Shown here one piece after another: positions 8,786-18,015 of a DNA stretch of 64,000 nt. This DNA comes from Paraclostridium sordellii (GTDB taxonomy: Bacteria; Bacillota; Clostridia; Peptostreptococcales; Peptostreptococcaceae), in assembly GCF_000953675.1 (NCBI RefSeq), contig NZ_LN679998.1, positions 395,911 to 459,910 on the forward strand, given 5' to 3'. Both the position numbers and the translations under genes were made by a program. Numbering within the stretch: position 1 is the first letter of the stretch; each line of letters begins with the position of its first letter. The notes beneath the pieces are model-generated. The model worked only from the letters and a program-made list of their open reading frames with translations, did not search any database and was not told the DNA's origin.

Positions 8786-11700
8786 ATGAGTTCTCCTAAA
8801 TGGACAGAGGAACAAAAAGCTGTTATAGATAGTAGAAACTGTAACCTGCTTGTTGCAGCAGCAGCAGGATCAGGGAAAACAGCTGTACTAGTTGAGCGTA
8901 TTATTCAATTAATAACAGATACAAAAAACTTAGTTGATATAGATAAATTATTAGTTGTTACATTTACTAATGCAGCAGCATCTGAGATGAGAGAGCGTAT
9001 AGGAGATGCTATTGCAAAAGCTTTAGATAAAAGCCCTGAAAATAGTCATTTACAAAATCAATTAGTACTTTTAAATAGAGCAAGCATAACAACTATTCAT
9101 TCATTTTGCTTAGATGTAATAAAGTCTAACTTTCATAAAATAAATATTGATCCTAATTTTAGAATAGGAGATCAAACAGAATGTTCTTTACTTAAGCAAG
9201 AATGTATAGAAGAAGTATTTGAAGAGTATTATGAAGAAAAAAATATTGAGTTTCTAAATTTAGTTGAAAGCTATGCAGAAAAAAGAGGAGATAAAGAACT
9301 ACAAGAAATTATATTATCTATATATAATTTTTCTATGGCATCACCAGATCCTAAAAAGTGGTTATATGATTCAGTAGAACTTTTCAATATAGATGAAGAT
9401 TTTAGTTTTTCAAATTCAATATGGGCAACGTCTATACTTGATAATTTAAAGATAGAAGTTGAAGGTATTGAATCTAGTATGAAAAAAGCTATAGAATACG
9501 TTGATGGAATAGAAGAATTAGAAAGTTATAAAGAAAAATTAAATATAGAATACTTAAAAATAGTAGACATCGTAGAGGCATGCAAAGAAGGCTGGGATAG
9601 CGCGTTTTATCATATGAGTAATATGCAATTTGAAAACTTTTCAAAAGGAGTTAAAAGACTTTCTAAAGATACTCCAGAATATGTAAAACAAGCAAGAGAA
9701 AACGCCAAAAATATAAGAGATAAAAATAAAAAATCCTTAGAAAGTATAATAGGAGCAACCTTTTATAAAAGCAATAGTTCAATTTATGAAGAGATTAAAT
9801 TTTTATACCCTGTAGTAAAAGCTATATCTGATTTAGTTATAAGTTTTGAAAATAAATATCAAGAAAAGAAAAGGGAAAAAGGAATAATAGATTTTAATGA
9901 TATAGAACATTTTGCATTAGAGATATTAACTGATAAGGATGAGTATGGAAATATATTACCATCAGATGTTGCCAAAACTTATGTAGAAAAATTCTCTGAA
10001 ATATTCATAGATGAATATCAGGATAGTAACTTAGTACAAGAAGTTTTATTAAGCACCATAGCAAAGGTAGAAGTCCCAAATAGATTTATGGTCGGGGATG
10101 TTAAGCAAAGTATATATAGATTTAGACAAGCAAAACCAGAAATATTTTTAGAAAAATATGCTAATTATGACACTGAAGAAGGTAGCAAAAATAGAAAAAT
10201 AATGCTATATAAAAACTTTAGAAGTAGAAAAGAAGTTGTAGACTGTGCAAACTATATATTTGAAAATATAATGAGTAAAAGCATTGGAGAAATAGAGTAC
10301 AATCAAAATGAAAGATTAAACTTAGGAGCAGTATTTAAGGAGTGTGAAGAAGAAAACTCTATAGTTGGAGGACCTACGGAAATTCACTTAATAGAAAAAA
10401 ATAACAAGAAAAATGAAAATTCAGATGAAGAAGAACAAGAACAAGAAGAAATTGATAATATACAGTTAGAAGCTAGGATGTTAGGTAAAATAATCAAAGA
10501 TATTATGAGCCCTAAGGAAAATGGGGAAATAATGAAAGTATATGATAAAAAAATAGATAATTATAGAAATGTAGAATTTAAGGATATTGTTATTTTATTA
10601 AGAGCAACATCTAGCTGGGCTCCAGTTTTTGTAGAGGAGCTTATGAATATGGATATTCCAACTTATGCAGATACAGGTATCGGATACTTTGATACGATAG
10701 AAATTAAAACTGTACTTGCATTACTACAAATAATTGATAATCCTATGCAAGATATACCTATTATAGCCGTACTTAAATCACCTATGTTTAGTTTTACACC
10801 AGAAGAATTAATTGATATACGTATTGACAATAGAGATGTTAGTTTTTATGAAGCATTATGTGGATTAAAAGAAAAAGATAGTGAACTTAGCGAAAAAATA
10901 GAATATTTCTTGGATAAATTGAATGACTTTAAAACTAAATCACTATATATGAGTACAGATGAATTTTTATGGTATGTGTATATAGAAACTGGATATTATG
11001 CATATGTGGGAGCTCTTCCAGCAGGTAGTCAAAGACAAGCAAATTTAAAAGTTTTATTTGAAAGAGCAAAACAATTTGAAGAAACAAGTTTTAAGGGACT
11101 ATTTAACTTTATAAATTTTGTTAAAAGATTAAAAAAATCAAACTCTGATATGGGAAGTGCGAAAACATTAGGAGAAAATGCAAATGTAGTAAGGATAATG
11201 AGTATCCATAAAAGTAAAGGGCTAGAGTTTCCAGTTGTAATATGTGCTGGTATGGGCAAAAATTTCAATAATCAAGATTTTAGAAAAGATATTTTATATC
11301 ATCATAAATTAGGTTATGGGCCTCAGATTGTAGACTACAAAAGAAGAATATCTTACCCAAGTATTGCAAAGGAAGCTTTAAAGACCACTATAAATATGGA
11401 AAACTTATCTGAAGAGATGAGGGTTTTATATGTTGCATTTACAAGGCCAAAGGAAAAATTGATTATAACAGGTTCAGTAAGAGATATAGAATCTAGTATA
11501 AAAAAATGGGCGCAAGATATAGAAAATAAAGGACCGGTTTCTCAATACCAAATACTTAAAGGTAAAAATTTTCTAGATTGGATAATGCCTGCTATTTTAA
11601 AACATAGGGATTTAGAAAATTTAAGAGAATTAGTAGATTTAGATTATGATTACTTAGATGATCATGATTCCAAATGGGAAACTAGGTTATGGGATAAAAA

Positions 11701-12532
11701 TGATATTTCAACAAATAAAATAGATGAAGACGATGAAGAAACAATAGCATCAATACTTACAAACATGGATCTAAATAAAGATAATAGTGATTATTATGAT
11801 ATCATAAAAAATAAATTAGATTACAAGTATCCATTTATGGAATCTGTAAATAGAGCAGGGACTATATCTGTTACAGAGATGAAGCGTTTAGAAAATGAAA
11901 ATGAAGAAAGTTACACAACAAAAGATTTAATAGATAGACCAACAGAAATAAAAACACCTTTATTTATACAAGAAGAAAATAGTAAAGAGAAGTTAACTGG
12001 AGCACAAAAAGGTACAATAATGCATTTATTTATGCAGGTTGTTGATTTAAATAATGTAAATAATCTAGAAGAAATAAAAAATGAGATAGAGAGATTAGTC
12101 AAAAATAAAATTTTTACTAGTGTTCAAGCTGAAGTTATAAATCCATATAAAGTGCTGAAGTTTTTCAAATCAAACTTAGGAAAAAGAATGTTAAGTTCAT
12201 ATTTTCTAAAAAGAGAACAAGCTTTTTACTTACAGATGAAATTAAAAGATTTATTTGAAGATATAAGTGAATTTGAGAAAGAGCAAAATGAAGATACATT
12301 AATGCTTAGAGGTATAATTGACGCATACTTTGAAGAGGAAGATGAATTAGTTATAATTGACTATAAAACTGACTTTGTAAATGAAGAAAATAAGTTAGAA
12401 CTTATATCAAAATATGAAAAGCAATTAGAAATATATAGTAAAGCCTTAAATGAATTAACAGGTAAAAAAGTAAAAGAGGCTTATATATATTTATTCGGTA
12501 TAGAGGAAGCTGTTTTATATAAGTTCAATTAA
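8786..12532 (+). CDS. addA: ATP-dependent helicase/nuclease subunit A
   Basis: AddA (1248 aa) is the UvrD-like motor and second nuclease of AddAB in double-strand break repair. Walker A AAAAGSGKT (K31), TIHSFC, FIDEYQDSN (motif II), VGDVKQSIYRFRQ (motif III), KNFRSRKEV (motif IV), SIHKSKGLEFPVV (motif V) and RVLYVAFTRPKEKL (motif VI) are all present. The C-terminal RecB-like nuclease motif is GIIDAYF...LVIIDYKTDF (about 1177-1197). A Glu-rich linker lies near 550-565. It starts directly after the addB stop with AAAGGAGATG upstream and ends in a strong terminator. The length matches the family, so it is intact. Confidence 0.96.
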   Translation: MSSPKWTEEQKAVIDSRNCNLLVAAAAGSGKTAVLVERIIQLITDTKNLVDIDKLLVVTFTNAAASEMRERIGDAIAKALDKSPENSHLQNQLVLLNRASITTIHSFCLDVIKSNFHKINIDPNFRIGDQTECSLLKQECIEEVFEEYYEEKNIEFLNLVESYAEKRGDKELQEIILSIYNFSMASPDPKKWLYDSVELFNIDEDFSFSNSIWATSILDNLKIEVEGIESSMKKAIEYVDGIEELESYKEKLNIEYLKIVDIVEACKEGWDSAFYHMSNMQFENFSKGVKRLSKDTPEYVKQARENAKNIRDKNKKSLESIIGATFYKSNSSIYEEIKFLYPVVKAISDLVISFENKYQEKKREKGIIDFNDIEHFALEILTDKDEYGNILPSDVAKTYVEKFSEIFIDEYQDSNLVQEVLLSTIAKVEVPNRFMVGDVKQSIYRFRQAKPEIFLEKYANYDTEEGSKNRKIMLYKNFRSRKEVVDCANYIFENIMSKSIGEIEYNQNERLNLGAVFKECEEENSIVGGPTEIHLIEKNNKKNENSDEEEQEQEEIDNIQLEARMLGKIIKDIMSPKENGEIMKVYDKKIDNYRNVEFKDIVILLRATSSWAPVFVEELMNMDIPTYADTGIGYFDTIEIKTVLALLQIIDNPMQDIPIIAVLKSPMFSFTPEELIDIRIDNRDVSFYEALCGLKEKDSELSEKIEYFLDKLNDFKTKSLYMSTDEFLWYVYIETGYYAYVGALPAGSQRQANLKVLFERAKQFEETSFKGLFNFINFVKRLKKSNSDMGSAKTLGENANVVRIMSIHKSKGLEFPVVICAGMGKNFNNQDFRKDILYHHKLGYGPQIVDYKRRISYPSIAKEALKTTINMENLSEEMRVLYVAFTRPKEKLIITGSVRDIESSIKKWAQDIENKGPVSQYQILKGKNFLDWIMPAILKHRDLENLRELVDLDYDYLDDHDSKWETRLWDKNDISTNKIDEDDEETIASILTNMDLNKDNSDYYDIIKNKLDYKYPFMESVNRAGTISVTEMKRLENENEESYTTKDLIDRPTEIKTPLFIQEENSKEKLTGAQKGTIMHLFMQVVDLNNVNNLEEIKNEIERLVKNKIFTSVQAEVINPYKVLKFFKSNLGKRMLSSYFLKREQAFYLQMKLKDLFEDISEFEKEQNEDTLMLRGIIDAYFEEEDELVIIDYKTDFVNEENKLELISKYEKQLEIYSKALNELTGKKVKEAYIYLFGIEEAVLYKFN

Positions 12533-12536
12533 AAAT

Positions 12537-12580
12537 AAAAAAACAATGGTTTCTAAATACAGATAACCATTGTTTTTTTA
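12537..12580 (+). terminator. terminator after addA
   Basis: AAACAATGGTT (12541-12551) pairs with AACCATTGTTT (12565-12575) around a 13-nt loop, followed by a T run. Confidence 0.85.
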
Positions 12581-12582
12581 CT

Positions 12583-12896
12583 ATTAGGGGGAGAGATATA
12601 TTTACACTTTTCGCGTGTAATATAATTATTTACAGAAAAAGCAAATATATACTTAAATTAATTAAATAAATAAAAAATCACCTATACAAGGGGGGTATAG
12701 GTGATAAATAGGGGGGATAGAAATCTTTATATTTTCCGAACATACTTTAATTATTAACAAGTATCTAAATCTTATACTTATGATCTAAATACTTATTTTT
12801 ATAAGAAAGATAAATTTTTATCTTTCTTAATGTCATTATATGAGTGAATATAAAGATTGTTACTATTTTCAACATAAATTAATAAAATTTTTATAA
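12583..12896. other. gene-free structured intergenic region
   Basis: I find no coding sequence between the addA terminator and the end of the minus-strand reductase gene. The region holds GGGGGAGAG at 12587-12595, a small hairpin TTACAC...GTGTAA near 12601-12619, the 11-bp G-loop hairpin at 12677-12705 with a G6 tract just after it, a 12-bp long-range inverted repeat (AATCTTTATATT at 12722-12733 with its complement near 12846-12857), and a hairpin AAGAAAGATAA/TTATCTTTCTT at 12803-12828. The last may help end the minus-strand transcript. The density of pairing suggests a structured RNA. Confidence 0.5.
12677..12716 (+). ncRNA. candidate structured RNA: hairpin with G-tract loop plus trailing G6
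   Basis: A perfect 11-bp stem ATCACCTATAC/GTATAGGTGAT encloses the loop AAGGGGG. Five bases (AAATA) after the stem comes GGGGGG at 12711-12716. No usable start codon follows the G6, so it does not look like a ribosome site for a gene. The same layout with a different stem sequence occurs at 53265-53304. Strand is assigned by the G-rich side and is an inference. Confidence 0.35.
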
Positions 12897-13571
12897 CTAG
12901 TTTTTATAACAATCTAAATCAAAATTAGATATAAAGTTATCAAAACCAACCCTATCTATATAGGCCCCTAATCTTTCTTTTCCAGTTGCATTAGAAGCAT
13001 AAACCTTTACTATTTCATCTACTAAATTAAGAACTTTTTCATCAGATACACCCATTATTAATTTATCTCCTAGACGAGGTAGAGTTCCACCTTTTCCTCC
13101 AACAAATACGCTCCAACCTTTAGGTGTTCCCATAAGACCTATATCTCTTGTATGATTATCTGAACAACTATTAGGACATCCACTAACACCTATTTTAAGT
13201 TTATTTGGAAGATTCATTCCATGATACCTATCATCTAATTTAAGGCCTATACTAACTGAATCTCTAAATGCTCTTTTGCAAAAAGTTGTACCAGGGCAGG
13301 TCTTTATACTTCTAACGCATAAACCAATGGCTGCTCCAGGCTTCATACCTAAATCTTGCCACGCAGAATCTATATCTTTCTCTTCAAGTCCTACTAATGC
13401 TATACGTTGAGCAGCTGTAATTTTTATAGCTTTAGCATTATATTTATCTGCAACATCAGCTAACTTTCTAAGTTGATCTGATGATATTAATCCAGCCGGA
13501 ACGTGAGGGGCAATTGCATAAGTTTCCATATCTCTTTGAATAACTGCACCTTTATCTAATAAATCCTTCAT
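12897..13571 (-). CDS. small nitrite/sulfite reductase-like siroheme Fe-S protein
   Basis: This 224-aa protein is a single nitrite/sulfite reductase repeat. An N-terminal ferredoxin-like half (about 1-65, containing KITAAQRIALVG) is followed by the siroheme/[4Fe-4S] half. The cluster ligands are CPGTTFC (C-x5-C) near residue 92 and GCPNSC (C-x3-C) near 132. It lacks the duplicated halves of full assimilatory enzymes, so it belongs with short anaerobic dissimilatory-like proteins whose substrate is often unknown. No sulfite electron-transfer subunits lie beside it. The start is well supported by AGGAGGTG upstream. It is probably a redox protein using reduced ferredoxin; the substrate is not determined. 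Confidence 0.82.
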   Translation of the reverse strand: MKDLLDKGAVIQRDMETYAIAPHVPAGLISSDQLRKLADVADKYNAKAIKITAAQRIALVGLEEKDIDSAWQDLGMKPGAAIGLCVRSIKTCPGTTFCKRAFRDSVSIGLKLDDRYHGMNLPNKLKIGVSGCPNSCSDNHTRDIGLMGTPKGWSVFVGGKGGTLPRLGDKLIMGVSDEKVLNLVDEIVKVYASNATGKERLGAYIDRVGFDNFISNFDLDCYKN

Positions 13572-13736
13572 AAAACACCTCCTAAAATATATAGATTTAT
13601 TATGTGTAAATAAAAAAAATATATTATATATATGATATTTTTATGGGTAAGTGAACAATATAATAATGAGTATAAATTTGAGAAGTATCATTAACTACGG
13701 GAAGTTACCAATATGTTTCCAAATTTAAAAATACTA

Positions 13737-13745
13737 TGATATAAT
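13737..13745 (+). promoter_or_regulatory. extended -10 promoter for the CNNM/CorC gene
   Basis: TGATATAAT (TGn-TATAAT) lies 35 bp before the TTG start. The -35 (TTTCCA, about 18 bp upstream) is weak, which is usual for extended -10 promoters. Confidence 0.5.
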
Positions 13746-13779
13746 TAATATAAAAAAGAAATTAGGAGTGTGGTAAGAA

Positions 13780-15042
13780 TTGGGTTCGACCGAGGGTAGT
13801 ATTATTATTCAAGTAGTGATATTAGCAATATTGCTTGTGTCTTCAGGATTTTTCTCTGCGTCAGAGACGGCTTTAATGTCACTTAGTAAGATAAGAATCA
13901 GACATATGCAAGAAGAAGATATTAAGGGATCAAAGTTAGTAGGAAAACTAACTGAAGATTCAGGGAAACTTTTAAGTTCGATATTAGTTGGAAATAATAT
14001 TGTTAACATAGCAGCTACATCTTTATCAACATCGTTATTTATAACTATATTAAACGGGAGATCAGAAGCAGTTCCTGTCGCTACTGCAGTAATGACTATT
14101 TTAGTATTAATATTTGGGGAAATAACACCTAAAACAATAGCTGCAAATAATTCAGAAAAGGTAGCTATAGCAGTTTCTAAGCCTATAAAATTAATAATAT
14201 GGATATTAACTCCAATCGTATGGATATTTAATATTATAACAAGTGTTATATTTAAGATATTTGGAATAAAAAGCAATATGGGTCAACCATATATAACTGA
14301 AGAAGAATTAAAAACAATGGTTAATGTCAGTCATGAAGAAGGAGTCTTAGAGATTGAAGAAAGACAAATCATAAATAATGTATTCCAATTTGGAGATATG
14401 CAGGCCAAAGAAGCTATGGTACAAAGACTAGATATGGTGTGTATAAATGCACAAGACAGTTATGAAGAGGTTATAAATCTTTTTAAAGAAGAACAGTTTA
14501 GTAGAATGCCTGTTTATGAAGAATCAGTTGATGATATAATTGGAATAGTTAATATAAAAGATGTAATATTTTTAAGTGAAGATGAAATAAATAATTTTGA
14601 TATTAGAAATTATGTTAGAGAAGCATTCTTTACTTATGAATTTAAGAAGATAACTGAATTACTTGAAGAGATGAAAAAAGATAAAAGTCAGATGGCTATA
14701 GTTGTTGATGAATATGGTGGTACATCGGGACTTATAACTATAGAAGATTTAGTTGAAGAAATCGTTGGAGAAATAGAAGACGAGTACGACGAAGAAGATG
14801 AAGATATTCAAGTAATAAAAGAAGATGAGTATATAATTGATGGTGGCAAAAAAATATCTGAGGTTAATGAACTTATAGGAACTAACTTAGAATCTGAAGA
14901 ATTTGATTCTATAGGAGGTTTTATAATTGGATACTTAAAAAGATTGCCAGAAGAAAATGAAGTTATTGAAGTTGATAATGTAAGATTTTGCATAGAAGGT
15001 TTAGATAAAAATAGAATTAAGAAAATTAGAGTTTTTACATAA
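13780..15042 (+). CDS. CNNM/CorC-family transporter (DUF21, CBS pair, CorC_HlyC)
   Basis: This 420-aa membrane protein has the HlyC/CorC layout. An N-terminal DUF21 domain with several membrane segments (about 8-190; GFFSASETALMSLS and FGEITPKTIA are typical) is followed by two CBS domains (about 205-330, with MVVDEYGGTSGLITIEDLVEEI-type sequence) and a C-terminal CorC_HlyC domain (about 345-420). Families of this type move or regulate Mg2+ or other divalent cations; the old name hemolysin C is misleading. The only plausible start is TTG at 13780 with AGGAGTG about 10 nt upstream, since a nearer GTG runs into a stop. It is monocistronic, with its own promoter and terminator. Confidence 0.88.
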   Translation: MGSTEGSIIIQVVILAILLVSSGFFSASETALMSLSKIRIRHMQEEDIKGSKLVGKLTEDSGKLLSSILVGNNIVNIAATSLSTSLFITILNGRSEAVPVATAVMTILVLIFGEITPKTIAANNSEKVAIAVSKPIKLIIWILTPIVWIFNIITSVIFKIFGIKSNMGQPYITEEELKTMVNVSHEEGVLEIEERQIINNVFQFGDMQAKEAMVQRLDMVCINAQDSYEEVINLFKEEQFSRMPVYEESVDDIIGIVNIKDVIFLSEDEINNFDIRNYVREAFFTYEFKKITELLEEMKKDKSQMAIVVDEYGGTSGLITIEDLVEEIVGEIEDEYDEEDEDIQVIKEDEYIIDGGKKISEVNELIGTNLESEEFDSIGGFIIGYLKRLPEENEVIEVDNVRFCIEGLDKNRIKKIRVFT

Positions 15043-15067
15043 GGTGCTAAATTAGCACCTTTTTTTA
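15041..15067 (+). terminator. terminator after the CNNM/CorC gene
   Basis: AGGTGCTA pairs with TAGCACCT, followed by a T run. Confidence 0.85.
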
Positions 15068-15113
15068 TGTTCAATTAAATATTTAACATTAAAAAAATTT
15101 TACATTAGTTTGT

Positions 15114-15142
15114 TTGATAAATTTACTGTAAAGTATTATAAT
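15114..15142 (+). promoter_or_regulatory. sigma-A promoter of pepT
   Basis: TTGATA (15114-15119), a 17-bp spacer and TATAAT (15137-15142) form a near-consensus promoter. The leader to the pepT ATG is about 70 nt. Confidence 0.75.
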
Positions 15143-15217
15143 TAAAGCGTATTCCTTTAGTTATAAAAGATGGATATACGACAATTAAATCAAAAATATT
15201 ATGGAGGAACTTTTGCT

Positions 15218-16444
15218 ATGAAGGAAAAAGTATTAGAAAGATTTTTAAAATATGTAACATTTGATACAACAGCAGATCCTAAAAACTCAAACTGCCCATC
15301 AAGCGAAGGACAAAGAGTATTTGCTAAATACATAGTTGAAGAATTAAAGGCATTAGGTCTTGAAGATGCTAATGTTGATGAGAACAGTTATGTTATGGCT
15401 ACATTAAAAGGAAATGTAGAAGGAGTTCCTACTGTAGGATTTATATCTCACCTAGATACAGCTCCAGATGTAACAGGTAAAAATGTAAAACCTAGAATAG
15501 TTAAGAACTATGATGGAAAAGATATAGTTTTAAATGAGGAGTTAAATGTTGTAACATCTCCTAAAGATTATCCAGAAATGGAAACTTTAATAGGAGAAGA
15601 TGTAATAGTAACAGATGGAACTACTTTACTAGGAGCAGATGATAAAGCTGGTATAGCTGAAATAGTAACAGCTATAGAATATTTAGTAAATCATCCAGAA
15701 ATAAAACATGGAGATATAAAAATAGGATTTACTCCAGATGAAGAAGTTGGTAGAGGAGCAAACTTATTCGATGTTGAAAAATTTGGAGCTAAATACGCAT
15801 ATACTATGGATGGTGGAATAGTTGGTGAACTTCAATATGAAAACTTCAATGCAGCAGCAGCTACAATAACTATACAAGGTAGAAATGTGCATCCAGGTAG
15901 TGCAAAAAATAAATTAGTTAATGCACTACATATAGCTGCAGAAATATCTGAAATGTTCCCAGCAAATGAAAGACCTGAGACAACAGAAGGTTATGAAGGA
16001 TTCTATCATTTAAATGACATAAATGGAAACGTAGAAAAAGCATCTATGGTTTATATAATAAGAGACCATGATAAGAATAAATTTGAAGAAAGAAAATCAT
16101 TTATGAGAGAGGTTGTAGAAAAAGTAAATGAAAAATACAACGGTAGAATAACTCTTGACTTAAATGATCAATATTATAACATGAAAGAAAAAGTAGAGCC
16201 TGTTAAATTTGTAGTTGATATAGTAGATGAAGCTATGAAAGAAACAGGAATAACTCCAATAATAGTGCCAATAAGAGGTGGTACAGATGGAGCTAGATTA
16301 TCATTTATGGGATTACCTTGTCCTAACATATTTACAGGAGGATTAAACTTCCACAGTAAAAATGAATGTATACCAGTTTCAGCAATGGAAAAAGGGGCTA
16401 AATTAATAGTTAAGATAGCTGAAAAGTACACAAACTTAAAATAA
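15218..16444 (+). CDS. pepT: peptidase T (tripeptide aminopeptidase)
   Basis: PepT (408 aa, the usual length) is a cytoplasmic dizinc M20 peptidase that releases the N-terminal residue from tripeptides. The metal-ligand motifs are in order: [35 protein letters not shown] and [10 protein letters not shown]; a substrate-binding [11 protein letters not shown] segment is also present. The start is ATG at 15218, 10 nt after the GGAGGA at 15203-15208; an upstream in-frame ATG at 15170 would add 16 residues but lacks a ribosome site. It has its own promoter and terminator. In a proteolytic anaerobe it feeds amino-acid fermentation. Confidence 0.95.
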   Translation: MKEKVLERFLKYVTFDTTADPKNSNCPSSEGQRVFAKYIVEELKALGLEDANVDENSYVMATLKGNVEGVPTVGFISHLDTAPDVTGKNVKPRIVKNYDGKDIVLNEELNVVTSPKDYPEMETLIGEDVIVTDGTTLLGADDKAGIAEIVTAIEYLVNHPEIKHGDIKIGFTPDEEVGRGANLFDVEKFGAKYAYTMDGGIVGELQYENFNAAAATITIQGRNVHPGSAKNKLVNALHIAAEISEMFPANERPETTEGYEGFYHLNDINGNVEKASMVYIIRDHDKNKFEERKSFMREVVEKVNEKYNGRITLDLNDQYYNMKEKVEPVKFVVDIVDEAMKETGITPIIVPIRGGTDGARLSFMGLPCPNIFTGGLNFHSKNECIPVSAMEKGAKLIVKIAEKYTNLK

Positions 16445-16451
16445 TAAAAAT

Positions 16452-16490
16452 AAAAAATGAACTCTAGTTTTAGAGTTCATTTTTTATTTT
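16452..16490. terminator. bidirectional terminator between pepT and yfcE
   Basis: AAAAAATGAACTCTA pairs with TAGAGTTCATTTTTT around a GTTT loop, with T runs readable on both strands. It serves pepT (+) and the convergent yfcE (-). Confidence 0.85.
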
Positions 16491-17047
16491 TATAAATTTA
16501 TTATTTCCTTTGAATTAATATCTATTAGGTTTATTTCTAAATCTAATTCATCATGATTTTCTGTTATATCTATTATTGCTACTGAATGAGAGCCATCTTT
16601 TGGAATAGATGTACTTCCTGGGTTTAATACTATTAAATGTTCATCGATAAAAAGTTCTTTTACATGAGTATGACCAAGAATAAGTATATCTGCACCCATA
16701 GATTTTGCTTTTTTTATAGTTTCTTCTTTTGAGTCTACATATCCATGGTTTATTAAAATTCTAGTTTCACCAAACTGACTTAGAACATAAGGTCCTTGAA
16801 TTGGATGATTTATAACCATTTGATCAACATCAGCATCACAATTTCCTCTAGCTATAAGTATATTATCCAGGTTATTAATTTTACTTATAACGCCTTTAGG
16901 GTCATATCCTTTAGGTAAATCATTTCTAGGACCATGATATAAAACATCACCTGCATGAAGTAAAATGTCACAATCTGATAAAGTATCTAATGCTTTTTCA
17001 AAGTAAGGTAAACTACCATGAGTATCACTCATTACACCTATTTTCAT
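16490..17047 (-). CDS. yfcE: YfcE/MJ0936-type metallophosphodiesterase
   Basis: This 185-aa calcineurin-like phosphoesterase has the full metal-site series: MSDTHG near the N-terminus, LHAGDVLYHG, ARGNCD, INHGY, LGHTHV and LNPGSTSIPK. YfcE-type enzymes are Mn2+-dependent and cleave simple phosphodiesters; the physiological substrate is not known. The ATG at 17047 has TGGAGGTG upstream. It lies 18 bp downstream of nadK on the same strand, so the two are probably co-transcribed. Confidence 0.9.
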   Translation of the reverse strand: MKIGVMSDTHGSLPYFEKALDTLSDCDILLHAGDVLYHGPRNDLPKGYDPKGVISKINNLDNILIARGNCDADVDQMVINHPIQGPYVLSQFGETRILINHGYVDSKEETIKKAKSMGADILILGHTHVKELFIDEHLIVLNPGSTSIPKDGSHSVAIIDITENHDELDLEINLIDINSKEIINL

Positions 17048-17065
17048 AAAGGCACCTCCAAAATA

Positions 17066-17866
17066 TTATAAAAATTTATCTGAAACTCTACTCCAAAATT
17101 CGTAGTTCACAAGCCTGACAAGTTTCACATACACATCTGAAGTTGTAATTGAAATATTAGTTATTTTTTCTAATCTATATTCTACACCATCAACAACTAT
17201 TAATAAAGCATCCTCAAACCTGTACTCAGGATAAATTCCAATTACAGCATCGTGAGGAAAAATTATGCTTGAAGTAAAACATCTATATGCATTTGTATTA
17301 ATAGGGTGAAGTGGAGTTAATTGCATAAGTTTTAAGCTAGGATCAACAATACTACCACCTGCAGCATAATTATATGCAGTTGATCCAGTAGGGGTAGAAA
17401 TCAAAAGTCCATCTCCACTAAAATTTTGAATATGTTTATTATTTACATTTAAATTCAGATGTATAGTTCTAGATTTATCGCCCTTTATAACAACATCATT
17501 AACTGCATACATGTCTACACAACTTCCCATTGTACATACAGTAGCTTGTATAAGAGGAATATCTTGCAGTATAAAATTATTGTTTTTGTAATCATCAATG
17601 AATCTATCGATAAAGTCAGGATAAACATCAGTAAAAAAACCTAAATGTCCTGTATTTATACCTAAAATAGGAATTTCAGGATAATCAAAATCATGGACGG
17701 TTTTTAAAAAAGACCCATCTCCCCCAATAGATATTATAAGCTCTGAATTAGGATCGAAACTATAAGTAACGTGAAATCCAGCTTCTATGAGCTTAGCAGT
17801 CAGTATTTTTCTAGTTTTTATAGATACATCCAGTGAATTTGAATTTATCGTTATTGTTCTTTTCAT
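17066..17866 (-). CDS. nadK: NAD kinase
   Basis: This 266-aa protein is an ATP-NAD kinase that makes NADP+ in the cytoplasm. ISIGGDGSFLKT (about residues 46-57) is the GGDG diphosphate-binding motif, GINTGHLGFFTD follows, and GDGLLISTPTGSTAYNYAAG is the NAD-binding signature. The length matches bacterial NadK. AGAGGTGGGG precedes the ATG at 17866. It is the first gene of a two-gene unit with yfcE. Confidence 0.95.
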   Translation of the reverse strand: MKRTITINSNSLDVSIKTRKILTAKLIEAGFHVTYSFDPNSELIISIGGDGSFLKTVHDFDYPEIPILGINTGHLGFFTDVYPDFIDRFIDDYKNNNFILQDIPLIQATVCTMGSCVDMYAVNDVVIKGDKSRTIHLNLNVNNKHIQNFSGDGLLISTPTGSTAYNYAAGGSIVDPSLKLMQLTPLHPINTNAYRCFTSSIIFPHDAVIGIYPEYRFEDALLIVVDGVEYRLEKITNISITTSDVYVKLVRLVNYEFWSRVSDKFL

Positions 17867-18015
17867 ATCCCCACCTCTTTACCTTTGTATTATAACATAA
17901 TTTAAAAAACAATTGATACCCTAGTAAATACCAAGTGGAAAATAAAAGGTCTTATCTAATTTTTAAAAATAGTATAAAATAGATAATGTTATTATAAATG
18001 AAAGTAGGTGCCAGT

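Noticed and set aside
12711-12792. open frame after the G6 tract at 12711
   Set aside because: No ATG, GTG or TTG at usable distance; only ATA or ATC codons, so not called as a gene.
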